Shown here: positions 27,459 to 37,666 of the stretch, piece after piece
Position numbering within the stretch: position 1 is the stretch's first letter
Layout of the letters: every line of letters starts with the position of its first letter
Source: Promethearchaeota archaeon
GTDB taxonomy: Archaea; Asgardarchaeota; Lokiarchaeia; Sigyniarchaeales; SOKP01
Length of the DNA stretch: 64,000 nucleotides
Direction of reading: 5' to 3'
Assembly: GCA_011364975.1 (NCBI GenBank)
Contig: RDOE01000001.1
Coordinates: 48,707 to 112,706 of the forward strand
Translations under genes and position numbers: made by a program
Notes under the pieces: generated by a model
What the model was told of the DNA's origin: nothing
The model's input: the letters and a program-made list of their open reading frames with translations, nothing else
Databases searched by the model: none

Positions 27459-28310
27459 TTGAGTAAGAAACCTTTATATATCTTAACAGAGAATCTTAAT
27501 TTTTTTTATAGATTAAAAAAGGAACTAGATAGAAATAACATCAAATATAAGATTTTAAATATTGGAGGGAAGGTCCCAGCTTTTTCTTCAATCATTCTTT
27601 CCACTTTAGATGAAACTTCTTATTGTTATGATGAAATAAATGATCTTGTTGTGCTTCCTTATTCAAAAACTCAAAACTTTGAGCAATATATTTTACAAGT
27701 AGTTGCGGCCTATAGAATTGGTTATAAAGAACAGTATTCAAATGTGATGTTTTCGATTGATCCTGGTACTAAATATATTGGTGTTGCTACCTTCATAGAT
27801 GATTATTATTTAGAATCTCGTACATTTTATACCAAAGAAGATACAGTTGCATATATTAGAAAAATTTCAAATTTACTTCGATTTAGTGGTTCAAAACCAG
27901 TAGAACTTTATTTTAAATTTGGAAGTGGTGTTTTAGGACTAAGTTATGAGATCATTCAAGAGTTATTTTCTAAATTGAATAAGGAAGCCATAAAAAATGT
28001 CTACTTAGTAGATGAGATCAGTACTTCTAAGAATAGATTGACACTTAATAATAAAAAGGTTCCTAAACATGAATCAGCAGCAATCCAGCTTGCTTTAAGA
28101 GGGGGGTTAAAGATTAATGAGTCGAATTTTGATCAAATCTTTAAAAAGGTTAAATATGAGCAAATTAAGAACTTTTCTGTAAAAAAAGATTATTTTAACC
28201 GGTTGAAGGATCAAAATATCGATATTAAACTTATTGCTGAAAAAATATTGAATGGTAATTTATCTCTTAGTGAAGCAATGAACATCATTAATAGTTATTT
28301 TATAGAATAG
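27459..28310 (+). CDS. RuvC/RNase H-fold-like protein (putative nuclease)
   Basis: 'VMFSIDPGTKYIGVATFIDDYYLESRTFYTK' (RuvC-type beta1 Dxx..G.A) and 'VPKHESAAIQLALRGG' (RuvC-like C-terminal acidic helix). In-frame TTG at 27459 is a more plausible start than track start 27372, which overlaps the divergent gene. Confidence 0.6.
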   Translation: MSKKPLYILTENLNFFYRLKKELDRNNIKYKILNIGGKVPAFSSIILSTLDETSYCYDEINDLVVLPYSKTQNFEQYILQVVAAYRIGYKEQYSNVMFSIDPGTKYIGVATFIDDYYLESRTFYTKEDTVAYIRKISNLLRFSGSKPVELYFKFGSGVLGLSYEIIQELFSKLNKEAIKNVYLVDEISTSKNRLTLNNKKVPKHESAAIQLALRGGLKINESNFDQIFKKVKYEQIKNFSVKKDYFNRLKDQNIDIKLIAEKILNGNLSLSEAMNIINSYFIE

Positions 28311-28478
28311 CAAATATTTAATTTGATGAATTAATACTTATGGTTAAATAAATCGATTTTTAATTTTGATCTGATTGATTTATTTTATTAGGGGATTTTT
28401 TAAATACAGTTTGATAAATAATTAAGCCCCAAATATGATATTCGTTATTTAAAAATATATTACTTTGAGTTTGCTGAA

Positions 28479-29612
28479 ATGATCCGATTTAAAGGGATTG
28501 ACATTTTTAGAGGTCTTTGTATTTTTTACATGACTTTCGGGCACATGCTACATTGGTGGCTTTCAAAAACAGATTTTTGGCTTTATGAGTTTCTATGGAA
28601 TATTGGGGCGCCTATTGGGGGTGGAGGATTTTTATTAGTCTCTGGTTTAAGTGCTTCACTCTCATATAGAAAGCAAATTGCAAAAGCACAAAATTCTAAT
28701 GAATATGATATAAAAAGAGCTAGAAATGAATACTTGTTGAGAGCTGTAGAAATTTTTATAATATCTACAATTTGGAATACGTTTGGTTATCTTTATTTAG
28801 GATTACCAGGAATTTGGTTATGGTTTGTGCTACAAACAATATCGGTTTCTCTTTTAATGGCATGGCCTTTATTTAAAACTACTAAATCGTTCAGGCTATT
28901 AATTTGCTTCTGTTTTTGGATAGGAAACGAAATAATTCTTGGTTTATTATCACCTCATTCTGGTGAAGAGAATGTTCTTGGGGTTTTCTATTTTATTTTA
29001 TATAACAGTCCAGAACAAAATGTAATTTTAGGATATTTTCCATTTCTTCTTTTAGGAACCATTTTGGGGGATATCTTATTTGAAGCAAGCAATATTAAAG
29101 ATCCAACTGCACAATCAATTTTTTTAAAGGCTAAATTCATTAAAACTAATGGATTTAGCGGATTAGTTTTAATTTTATTAGGGATTTTTCTAAATTATCC
29201 TGCTTTTATGAATAAAGAGACTTTCTCCTCTCACATGTTCATAGTTGGGATTGAACTCATTATTATTTCATTCTTGATATATCTAAAAGATCTTAAAAAT
29301 TATAGGTTTAGAAAGAAATTTACTTTTTTTGAGTATTATTCATACTACTCCTTTACGATTTTTCTTCTTCACCATCTTCTATTCTTTTTATTTCAACCGC
29401 AGTTTAATGCTTTGGAAATTTGGTTATACATTGTCCCAATCATGAGTTTGTGGACGATATTATTTCGGTTTATTTATAAAAAGGTGGGGAAATATGCTTC
29501 TGTTAAATTTATATTTAACAAAATAGCAGTTAATTTAGCTAAAAAAATGGAAACAATTAGTCTTGGTAATTTGAGGAAGTTAAAATCTATAAAGAAAATT
29601 GAGTTTGTTTAA
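28479..29612 (+). CDS. DUF1624/HGSNAT-like multi-pass membrane acyltransferase, paralogue A
   Basis: 'RFKGIDIFRGLCIFYMTFGHMLHWWLSKTDFW', 'GGGGFLLVSGLSASLSYR', 'YYSYYSFTIFLLHHLLFF'. Confidence 0.82.
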   Translation: MIRFKGIDIFRGLCIFYMTFGHMLHWWLSKTDFWLYEFLWNIGAPIGGGGFLLVSGLSASLSYRKQIAKAQNSNEYDIKRARNEYLLRAVEIFIISTIWNTFGYLYLGLPGIWLWFVLQTISVSLLMAWPLFKTTKSFRLLICFCFWIGNEIILGLLSPHSGEENVLGVFYFILYNSPEQNVILGYFPFLLLGTILGDILFEASNIKDPTAQSIFLKAKFIKTNGFSGLVLILLGIFLNYPAFMNKETFSSHMFIVGIELIIISFLIYLKDLKNYRFRKKFTFFEYYSYYSFTIFLLHHLLFFLFQPQFNALEIWLYIVPIMSLWTILFRFIYKKVGKYASVKFIFNKIAVNLAKKMETISLGNLRKLKSIKKIEFV

Positions 29613-29690
29613 ATTTTTTGAACTCTGTGATTTTTTTAAATTGAATCTAATTTATTTTATTGAAAAAAGTTAAAAAGTGAAAATGAGTAA

Positions 29691-30812
29691 TTGAAACTTA
29701 TGAAATTTAAACCCAGAAGATTTAAGAGTATAGATATATTCCGAGGGATGTGTATGGCTTGGATGTTTTTAGGCCATTTACTCGATTGGTGGCTTAAACC
29801 TGAATACTTTTTCATTAGAAATTCAGCTCACATGTTATTAGATTCAATTGGAGCTTCTGGGTTCTTATTTATTTCAGGAGTGAGTATTACCTTATCTTAT
29901 AGGAACCAGATGTATAGAGTTGAAACGTTAAAGAGAATCTCATATTTTCGAATTAGACTTTCATATTTCATCCGTAGTTTATTATTACTTTTGATAGCCT
30001 TTTTATATAATACTGCTATTGCAGTTTCAATAAAAAATCTTTCTTGGATTTGGAGTTGGTTTATTTTGATGACTGCTGCCTTTTCTTTGATGATGATGTG
30101 GCCACTTTTTAAAACTCCAAAACTTGTTAGGATATTAATAGGATTTTTTTTATGGTTCTTGAGTGCTTATCTTTATAGTATTTTATCCCCTTATCAAGGC
30201 AACTCAAATTTATCAGGTATTTTCTACCATATCCTTTTTAACACTGTCGATCAAGATCCCTTTATAAATTTCTTCTCATTTTTCTTGTTTGGAACTATTT
30301 TTGGAGAAGTTCTCTCATCTTCTAATTTTGAAGCAGATAATGAAAAATTTAAAAGATATTTAAATAAACATATCATCAAGCCTTCCTTATTAATCGGTCC
30401 TTTGTTAATTTTAACCGGAGTCGCCCTAGTTTTCCCTAGTTTTCTAATAAGAAGTAGTCTATCTTGGTTAATCTACACTTTAGGAATTGATATTACTATT
30501 TTAGTGATATTGATTTTTTTTGAAGAAAATGGATTTTTCAATACTAAGAAAAGTTATAGATTTTTGTTTTACTACTCATATTATTCATTTACTGTTTATT
30601 TAGGACATCATCTATTATTCTTTGTTTGTGTCAATTGTTTTAATGCTGTAAGCATATGGATCGCCGTTATTTTGACATTCATTTTATTTGGTTTAATCTT
30701 AAAACAGATATATAAACTATGGGGTTGGAAAGCGTCAATAAAGTCAATAATTGGCCGTTTAAGTGCTTATCTCGCTAAGAGAATTGATTTAAGTAGAAAT
30801 AATTCCTTCTAA
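29691..30812 (+). CDS. DUF1624/HGSNAT-like multi-pass membrane acyltransferase, paralogue B
   Basis: 'RFKSIDIFRGMCMAWMFLGHLLDWWLKPEYFF', 'GASGFLFISGVSITLSYR', 'YYSYYSFTVYLGHHLLFF'. Confidence 0.82.
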   Translation: MKLMKFKPRRFKSIDIFRGMCMAWMFLGHLLDWWLKPEYFFIRNSAHMLLDSIGASGFLFISGVSITLSYRNQMYRVETLKRISYFRIRLSYFIRSLLLLLIAFLYNTAIAVSIKNLSWIWSWFILMTAAFSLMMMWPLFKTPKLVRILIGFFLWFLSAYLYSILSPYQGNSNLSGIFYHILFNTVDQDPFINFFSFFLFGTIFGEVLSSSNFEADNEKFKRYLNKHIIKPSLLIGPLLILTGVALVFPSFLIRSSLSWLIYTLGIDITILVILIFFEENGFFNTKKSYRFLFYYSYYSFTVYLGHHLLFFVCVNCFNAVSIWIAVILTFILFGLILKQIYKLWGWKASIKSIIGRLSAYLAKRIDLSRNNSF

Positions 30813-30890
30813 TTTTTGAATTAAATTTATATCGTTATTATTATTTAATATGCTTACTGTTAAAATAATGAATATAGAGACGGGGAATTC

Positions 30891-32018
30891 ATGGAGAGAA
30901 TTAATAGCATAGACAGTGTTCGTGGCATGTGTATGTGGATAATGATCTACGGCCACATGTTAGATTGGTGGATAAATCCAGCAGATATATGGTTTAGAAA
31001 TTGGTTATATGCATTCTTAGAACCAATTGGAGCCACAGGATTTCTATTTGTTTCAGGAATTAGTACAAGTTTAGCATTTAGGAGTAGTTACATAAAAAGA
31101 GAGACTTCAAATAACTTCAATGTTAAATTAACTAAATATTCTTATTTCTTTAGAGCTTTTTTGATTCTTTTAATTGGTTTCGTTGTTAACTCATTTTCTC
31201 TTTTAATGTTGAAGGGTTCTATTTTTGATATTTGGAGTTGGCTTGTCTTACAAACTATTGCTATCTCATTAATTTTTTCTTGGCCATTCTTAAATAAATC
31301 TAAGCTTTTTCGAATAATTTTAGGACTCTCCCTTATATCAGTAAATCAAATCATACTAACTTACCTTGATCCTTTTAAAGGACAATTTAATCTTTATGGG
31401 GTATTATTTCATTTTTTATTTAATCCGCTAAGTCAATATATAATTTTATTATATTTTGGTATCTTTTTAATCGGTACTGTTCTAGGTGAACTAATATTCA
31501 ATATTAATATCTCAAAGACCCAACAGGAAAGATTATATAACTTTAAAAACAAACTTTTTAAGAAATCCTTATTATTTGGAGGTATTTCAATAGGATTTGG
31601 ATTAATTTTTGCTTTTCCGAATTTCTTAATTTTAAATACCTTATCTTCCATTATCTATTCTATGGGAATAATATTAGTGTTGATAACATTACTAATTTAT
31701 AGAGAATTAGCTGAAAAAATTAAGCTTAAAAGAAGTTATCGATATCTTTATTTTTATTCTTATTATTCTTTTACTATATATTTAGGACATTATGTTATCT
31801 ACTCCTTATTTTTGGATCAACTTAATTGGATAATATTCATGATTCTAGTATTTGGTGTTGCAAATGCAATTACTACCTTTTTATTAAGAACAATATATAT
31901 AAAATTAGGGAGTAAATTTTCTTTGAAAACGGGGATAAATACAATGAGTTTTATGTTAGCTATGAAAATTGTAAAAAGAAAACAGCATAAAACAATTAGT
32001 CTCGCAACAGATATATAG
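30891..32018 (+). CDS. DUF1624/HGSNAT-like multi-pass membrane acyltransferase, paralogue C
   Basis: 'RINSIDSVRGMCMWIMIYGHMLDWWINPADIWF', 'GATGFLFVSGISTSLAFR', 'FYSYYSFTIYLGHYVIYS'. Confidence 0.82.
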   Translation: MERINSIDSVRGMCMWIMIYGHMLDWWINPADIWFRNWLYAFLEPIGATGFLFVSGISTSLAFRSSYIKRETSNNFNVKLTKYSYFFRAFLILLIGFVVNSFSLLMLKGSIFDIWSWLVLQTIAISLIFSWPFLNKSKLFRIILGLSLISVNQIILTYLDPFKGQFNLYGVLFHFLFNPLSQYIILLYFGIFLIGTVLGELIFNINISKTQQERLYNFKNKLFKKSLLFGGISIGFGLIFAFPNFLILNTLSSIIYSMGIILVLITLLIYRELAEKIKLKRSYRYLYFYSYYSFTIYLGHYVIYSLFLDQLNWIIFMILVFGVANAITTFLLRTIYIKLGSKFSLKTGINTMSFMLAMKIVKRKQHKTISLATDI

Positions 32019-32144
32019 AATTAAATAATGTCCGCAAAACTATATTAATAAACTCAATTCACATAATAATATATGTTTTTAAGAAGAAATATAAATTTGG
32101 ATGTTTTTTGATCTGAAATGAATTAATATTAACTTCACGAAGAA

Positions 32145-32918
32145 ATGAAAGAAAGATTAGATTTACTAGTAGTAGAACGCCGTTTAGTAGAAAGCAGAAG
32201 TAAAGCACATTGGTTAATTAGAGAGGGTTTAGTCTCTGTGGATGGTAAAATAATTATTAAACCAGGAAAGTTAATTCATAATTATTCCAAAATCGAATTG
32301 ATAAAAGAATTTCCGTATGTTGGTCGGGGCGGTTTGAAATTAGAAGCTGCTTTAAAAAATTTCACAATATTACCTAAAGATAAAGTTTGTGTTGATATAG
32401 GAGCCTCAATTGGTGGTTTTACCGATTGTTTACTAAAGCACGGAGCGTCTAGAGTATATGCGATTGATAGTGCCACTGGTTTACTCCATCCTTCTTTAGT
32501 ATGTAAACCTGAAAAGGTAATAAAACTTCTTGGAGTCGATGCTCGAAATGTAAACACATTAAATGAAAAGATAGATATAGTCACTATAGATATTACTTTT
32601 GCTTCACTTAAATCAATACTACCGAATGTCTTAAACTTCTTGAAAAAAGATGGAGATATTATTGTTTTAATTAAGCCTATTTTTGAAACTGATTTCCATA
32701 ATTTAAATAAATTTAAAATTATTACAGACCCCAAATTATTGATTAGAATATTGGACGATTTGTTCAAATGGTGTATCGACAATGGGATCTATCTTAAAAA
32801 TATTATGAAATCTCCTATTCCAGGTAAAGGAGGCTCTATTGAATTTTTAGCTCATTTTAAAATGGAAAAATTACCTAATTTTAAATATGAGAATATTTTA
32901 AAGAATATAGTAAAATAG
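32145..32918 (+). CDS. tlyA: TlyA-family rRNA methyltransferase (S4 + FtsJ domains)
   Basis: 'KERLDLLVVERRLVESRSKAHWLIREGLVSVDGKIIIKPGKLI', 'PYVGRGGLKLEAAL', 'VCVDIGASIGGFTDCLLKHGASRVYAIDSATGLLHPSL'. Confidence 0.93.
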   Translation: MKERLDLLVVERRLVESRSKAHWLIREGLVSVDGKIIIKPGKLIHNYSKIELIKEFPYVGRGGLKLEAALKNFTILPKDKVCVDIGASIGGFTDCLLKHGASRVYAIDSATGLLHPSLVCKPEKVIKLLGVDARNVNTLNEKIDIVTIDITFASLKSILPNVLNFLKKDGDIIVLIKPIFETDFHNLNKFKIITDPKLLIRILDDLFKWCIDNGIYLKNIMKSPIPGKGGSIEFLAHFKMEKLPNFKYENILKNIVK

Positions 32919-32932
32919 CTTTTATTTATAAT

Positions 32933-34102
32933 TTAATGATTAGGGTAAGAACGGAAGAGTTTTCCCCAATCAGTCTTAAAAAATTCCTTTATCCTCTTTC
33001 TTCCGATTGAAGGATACCAAAACATATCATGATAAACTAAAGATAACATAATTGGTACGGTGAAGAATAGTTCGTTCCTCATTAGTGGGTTTAAAAATTG
33101 AAGTGTGCCTTTTCTAACCATTTGATCACCCCAAATTACTAAACTACGTTTAACTTGAAATTTCCAGTCTATATCTGAAACATTCTCTCCAATTATATCT
33201 ATCTGATCAACATCTCCACATCCCAATCCTTCATCATGGGCGAGTTTGATTGCGGGTAACTTTAAAGGTTCAAAACCCATCATTTTAGCGACAACCGCAT
33301 CTACCGCTACTTGGTCATATCCTGCTAAAAGATAATTTTTTATACGTGGAATCATGGTTCTCGGTCCAGCACCATCTCCGCATACTGTGCCATCTACGAT
33401 GGCTAATATGTGCGGATGAATCTGTTTTTGAATGATAAGCAAATCCACCAATACTTCAGACATATATTGATGGCTAAAGTGTCTCCTCTTTGTCAATAAT
33501 CCACCGAAAGCATTTTTCATTGCGCATGTTATTCCTCCATTTTTCATTTCACCTTCCGTATGTTTTAGGTCACCTCCTAAAGCGCCTGTATGCCCGTGTG
33601 TTTTCATAGTTGGAAGGTGGATAATTGGTTTACCAACATAAAATTTTGGAATTTTAAATCCTTCCGGAAATATTTTTGAATCGAGAACATGAAGATTTGT
33701 AGCTTTAAGATTAATAAATTTAGATCGTAGAGATTCATAAGGCACGAAAGGAATGCGTGTTAGAGGGACAAATCTCACCCCATATTTTTTAATAATTGGA
33801 TTCCATTTATTACCTTTCAATCCTTTTTCAATATTAGTAACGACTGTTCTATTTTCAGCAGTAAATAAATTTTTGGGAGAGTATCCATCTTCTATTAAGG
33901 TTTTGAGTACCCCTTCAAGTTGCCAAGGGGGACTGGAACAAGAGGGAAAGAATTTTGACCAACTTAAGTTTAATTTAATAATAATTTTATCTGTAGTATT
34001 AAAAAAATTCTGATAGTTTGCTAAATGTATTAGGTTTCTATAATCATTTAGGATATTCTCAGGTGAGGTTTTTAGTATAAATATTTTAGATTGATTAGTC
34101 AT
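32933..34102 (-). CDS. DUF362-family protein
   Basis: 'KIIIKLNLSW', 'IIHLPTMKTHGHTGALGGDLKHTEGEMKNGGITCAMKNAFGGL', 'GYDQVAVDAVVAKMMGFEPLKLPAIKLAHDEGLG'. Confidence 0.85.
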   Translation of the reverse strand: MTNQSKIFILKTSPENILNDYRNLIHLANYQNFFNTTDKIIIKLNLSWSKFFPSCSSPPWQLEGVLKTLIEDGYSPKNLFTAENRTVVTNIEKGLKGNKWNPIIKKYGVRFVPLTRIPFVPYESLRSKFINLKATNLHVLDSKIFPEGFKIPKFYVGKPIIHLPTMKTHGHTGALGGDLKHTEGEMKNGGITCAMKNAFGGLLTKRRHFSHQYMSEVLVDLLIIQKQIHPHILAIVDGTVCGDGAGPRTMIPRIKNYLLAGYDQVAVDAVVAKMMGFEPLKLPAIKLAHDEGLGCGDVDQIDIIGENVSDIDWKFQVKRSLVIWGDQMVRKGTLQFLNPLMRNELFFTVPIMLSLVYHDMFWYPSIGRKRIKEFFKTDWGKLFRSYPNH

Positions 34103-34258
34103 AATTACTAATAAAAATACTTTATAATTTATGTTTTTTTTTAATCTCTCTAAAATTGAAATCAGAATAAAAAAATTAAACTAGTTCAAGATAATATGTG
34201 TTTACCGCATTAAACTAATGAAATAAAGAATAAAAGTTATAAAAATAAATAATTTTAA

Positions 34259-35308
34259 TTAATCTGAGATATATTCCATTCCTTCATAAGATTTTTTTTC
34301 GGATCTCATTGGATTACAATACATGTAATGATCTCCGCCTAAATCTATTTTTACAGGGTTCCTTAAACCACATCCTTCATGATCAGATACTTCTGGACAT
34401 CTTGGATGAAATGCACATCCAGAGGGAGGGTTTATAGGACTAGGTACATCTCCTTTAAGAATAACTCGATTTATTCTAGATTCTGGATCGAATGTAGGTC
34501 TTGCCGATAAGAGGGCTTTTGTATAAGGATGTGTAGAATTATAGAATACTTCTTCTATATTTCCGCCTTCGACAAATTTCCCTAGATACATTACTTCGAT
34601 ACGATCACCTATATGTTGAATAACACTTAAATCATGTGTTATAAAAAGATAGGATAAGTCGAATTCTTTTTGTAAATCCTTCAGTAGATTTAAAATTTGA
34701 GCTTGAACAGATACATCAAGAGCTGAAGTTGGTTCATCTAGTATTATAATTTCTGGATTACAAGCTAATGCTCGAGCAATTACAATCCTTTGTTTTTGTC
34801 CACCAGAAAATTCATGAGGATATCTATCCAAATGTTCATTTTTCATAGAAACTGTTTCAAGGAGTTCTAAGACACGTTTTCGAATTTCTCTTCTCTTTTT
34901 CATTCCCATAAGCAGACGTAGTGGTTCTCCCACAATATTTACTACTTTCCATCTGGGATTAAGGGAAGAGTCAGGATCTTGAAAGACCATTTGAATTTTT
35001 TTCCTATATTCTTTTGTAAAATTGTTGTCTATTCTTTTTCCTTTATACCAGATTTCCCCTGCTGTTGCTGGAACAAGGTTTAATATAGTATTTCCAATAG
35101 TAGTTTTACCGCATCCACTTTCACCTACTAATCCAAGAGTCTCTCTTTTATAAAGATTAAAAGATACTCCGTCGACTGCTCTAACTTCTCCAATTTTTCT
35201 TTTAAGAATTCCACCATAGATTGGATAGTATGTTTTTAAATTCTTTACTGAAAGAATTATATCTTCAGATTTATGTGAATCAATCGGTATTTCTTCACTT
35301 ATTGTCAT
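34259..35308 (-). CDS. oppF: Oligopeptide/dipeptide ABC transporter ATP-binding protein (OppF/DppF)
   Basis: Walker A 'GLVGESGCGKTT', 'YPHEFSGGQKQRIVIARALACNPEIIILDEPTSALDVSVQAQ', C-term 'PPSGCAFHPRCPE'. Confidence 0.95.
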   Translation of the reverse strand: MTISEEIPIDSHKSEDIILSVKNLKTYYPIYGGILKRKIGEVRAVDGVSFNLYKRETLGLVGESGCGKTTIGNTILNLVPATAGEIWYKGKRIDNNFTKEYRKKIQMVFQDPDSSLNPRWKVVNIVGEPLRLLMGMKKRREIRKRVLELLETVSMKNEHLDRYPHEFSGGQKQRIVIARALACNPEIIILDEPTSALDVSVQAQILNLLKDLQKEFDLSYLFITHDLSVIQHIGDRIEVMYLGKFVEGGNIEEVFYNSTHPYTKALLSARPTFDPESRINRVILKGDVPSPINPPSGCAFHPRCPEVSDHEGCGLRNPVKIDLGGDHYMYCNPMRSEKKSYEGMEYISD

Positions 35309-35340
35309 TTTCTTTTCCTCTTTAAGTTTTAAGTTAGTTT

Positions 35341-36612
35341 TTATACTTTACCTGATAATTCAAACTCTTCTTCTTCCCACTCATATTTAGGTGAGTCTTT
35401 ATATTCTGGATCATATAAGTGGCAAGCAATATAATATTTATCTGCTATTTCGAGAAACCTTGGTTTAACTTTATCGCATACCTCAAGTCTAAAATCACAT
35501 CTTGGATGAAATCTACAACCTGAAGGCGGATAAATTAGATTTGGGACCATTCCTCTAATAGTCTTTAACTTTTGATCCCTTTTTTCTATACTTGGAATAG
35601 CACCAATTAGTCCTTGAGTATATGGATGTTTTGGTTTTTTAAATAATTCAACTGCTGTTGCATATTCAACAATATTACCGCTATACATTACCGCAACGCG
35701 ATCACACAAATCTGCAATAATGCCTAGGTCATGAGTGATCATCAAAATAGAAGTCTGAAATCTGTCTTTTAAATCTTTCATTAAATCAAGAATTTGAGCT
35801 TGAATTGTAACATCGAGCGCAGTAGTAGGCTCATCAGCGCATAGAAGGACGGGATTACAGGTTAATGCCATAGCAATCATAACTCTTTGTCGCATTCCAC
35901 CACTTAGTTCGTGAGGATATCTTTTTAAAATCCCCTTTGCATCAGCAATTCCGACTTCATTAACTATTTTTTCAGCCTCTTCCAAAACTATAGTTTTTAT
36001 AGTTATAGCGCCTTTCATCTTTTCCTTAATAGATTCAATTTTCTCATTGATTTCATTTATTTCTTCAGTGTTTAATCTTTCCGCTTCATCTTTTAGCTTT
36101 TTTTGAAGTTCTCTTACTTCTTTCATCCGTACTCTTCTGGTCTCCCTACGTTCTTGTAAAACACCTTTTATTCTGTCCTTTTGATGTAAAAGGAATACTT
36201 CTCCAATTTGATTTCCCACCGTCATAACTGGATTAAGAGAATTTAAAGGATCTTGGAAAATCATAGTAATTTTATTTCCACGATAATTCCTCATTTCTTT
36301 TCTACTTAATCCAACTAGATTTTTGCCATTTAGGGAAATAGTACCCTCCATAATTTTTCCAGGAGCTCTAACTAATCCAAGGATTGAAAGTGCAGTTACT
36401 GATTTTCCGCAACCAGTTTCTCCAACTAGTCCAAGAACTTCATTCTTGTAAATATCAAAAGAAACGCCGTCAACAGCCTTTACAATCCCCTCTTCTGTAA
36501 AGAAGTAAGTTTTTAAATTTCTTACTTCAATAAGAGGTTTCCTTATCTCTTCCTCTTTTTCTTCAAATTCTTCAATACTTTCTGCTTCCTTTCCATTTTC
36601 TGAATCGATCAT
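35341..36612 (-). CDS. oppD: Oligopeptide/dipeptide ABC transporter ATP-binding protein (OppD/DppD) with helical insertion
   Basis: 'GLVGETGCGKSV', 'YPHELSGGMRQRVMIAMALTCNPVLLCADEPTTALDVTIQAQ', 'PPSGCRFHPRC'. Confidence 0.95.
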   Translation of the reverse strand: MIDSENGKEAESIEEFEEKEEEIRKPLIEVRNLKTYFFTEEGIVKAVDGVSFDIYKNEVLGLVGETGCGKSVTALSILGLVRAPGKIMEGTISLNGKNLVGLSRKEMRNYRGNKITMIFQDPLNSLNPVMTVGNQIGEVFLLHQKDRIKGVLQERRETRRVRMKEVRELQKKLKDEAERLNTEEINEINEKIESIKEKMKGAITIKTIVLEEAEKIVNEVGIADAKGILKRYPHELSGGMRQRVMIAMALTCNPVLLCADEPTTALDVTIQAQILDLMKDLKDRFQTSILMITHDLGIIADLCDRVAVMYSGNIVEYATAVELFKKPKHPYTQGLIGAIPSIEKRDQKLKTIRGMVPNLIYPPSGCRFHPRCDFRLEVCDKVKPRFLEIADKYYIACHLYDPEYKDSPKYEWEEEEFELSGKV

Positions 36613-36646
36613 CGATTAAATCCTTTGTAGTTTATTTTAAACAATT

Positions 36647-37648
36647 CTATAAATTCCTAAGACGTGGATCAAGAGCATCTCTTAAACCATCCCCAACCAA
36701 CATGAATCCAAGAACAGTTATTAATATCATAAGACCCGGCCATAGGGATGCATAAGGCGCCATAACGATATGCCCTCTGGCAATATCGATATCTCGACCC
36801 CATTCTATTAAATTTACATCGCTATACCCTAAAAAGGCTAATCCCGCAAGGCTTAATATTATTCCTCCAATATCAAATGTAAATGATATAATTATAGGTT
36901 GTATACAATTGGGCAAGATGTGTCTAAACATTATTCTCCAATTTCCAGCACCCGCAACTCTCGCCGCTTCAACATAAGGTAAGGCTCTTGCTTGAAGAAC
37001 AGATCCCCGAATTAATCGTGAATAATATGGTATACCTAAAATACCATATGCAAGCATGATATATTCCATTCTTTGACCCCAAATAGCAATAAATACCATC
37101 GCTAAAATTAATCCAGGAAATGCTAAGAAGATATCAATAATTCTCATGATAATAGAATCAATCCAACCCCCATAGTAGGCAGCGACAACCCCCACAATAA
37201 CTCCAAAAATAACACTAAACGTAATTGCAGGGAGAGCAATCGTCAATGAGGCTCTCGCGCCGTATATCATACGTGATAATACATCTCTTCCAAATTCCGT
37301 TTGACCGAGAGGATAATTTATTGAGGGAAGCCCCCACGAATTACCTGGGAGTCCATTAGCTTGTTCAAATGTATAAGGAGCGATCCATTCAGGGAATACC
37401 GCTAAAGTTACTACAACAAATACAATCCCTATACCTGTAAGGGTAAGGACAGATTTGAGCCTTCGTATAAATTTTCTTTTACTTATTGATTTTTCATATT
37501 CAAGTTCTCTTAAAGATAACTCATCTATTCGTGCTCCAGGTATTAATAGAAATTTCAGATTTGAAAATAGCCATTTTAGCATTGTTTTAATTAGGTTTTC
37601 TTTTTTTTCTTCTTTTTCCAATCTTGTTTCATATACTTGTTCTGTCAT
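36647..37648 (-). CDS. oppC: Oligopeptide/dipeptide ABC transporter permease (OppC/DppC)
   Basis: 'LGQTEFGRDVLSRMIYGARASLTIALPAITFSVIFGVIVG', 'EAARVAGAGNWRIMFRHILPN'. Confidence 0.95.
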   Translation of the reverse strand: MTEQVYETRLEKEEKKENLIKTMLKWLFSNLKFLLIPGARIDELSLRELEYEKSISKRKFIRRLKSVLTLTGIGIVFVVVTLAVFPEWIAPYTFEQANGLPGNSWGLPSINYPLGQTEFGRDVLSRMIYGARASLTIALPAITFSVIFGVIVGVVAAYYGGWIDSIIMRIIDIFLAFPGLILAMVFIAIWGQRMEYIMLAYGILGIPYYSRLIRGSVLQARALPYVEAARVAGAGNWRIMFRHILPNCIQPIIISFTFDIGGIILSLAGLAFLGYSDVNLIEWGRDIDIARGHIVMAPYASLWPGLMILITVLGFMLVGDGLRDALDPRLRNL

Positions 37649-37666
37649 TTTTTACCAACTCATATT

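Noticed and set aside
28479-32018. Mobile-element origin for the three acyltransferase paralogues
   Set aside because: No flanking repeats or transposase; divergence suggests old tandem duplication.
32282-32782. 166-aa minus-strand ORF inside tlyA
   Set aside because: Antisense to a clear TlyA coding sequence.
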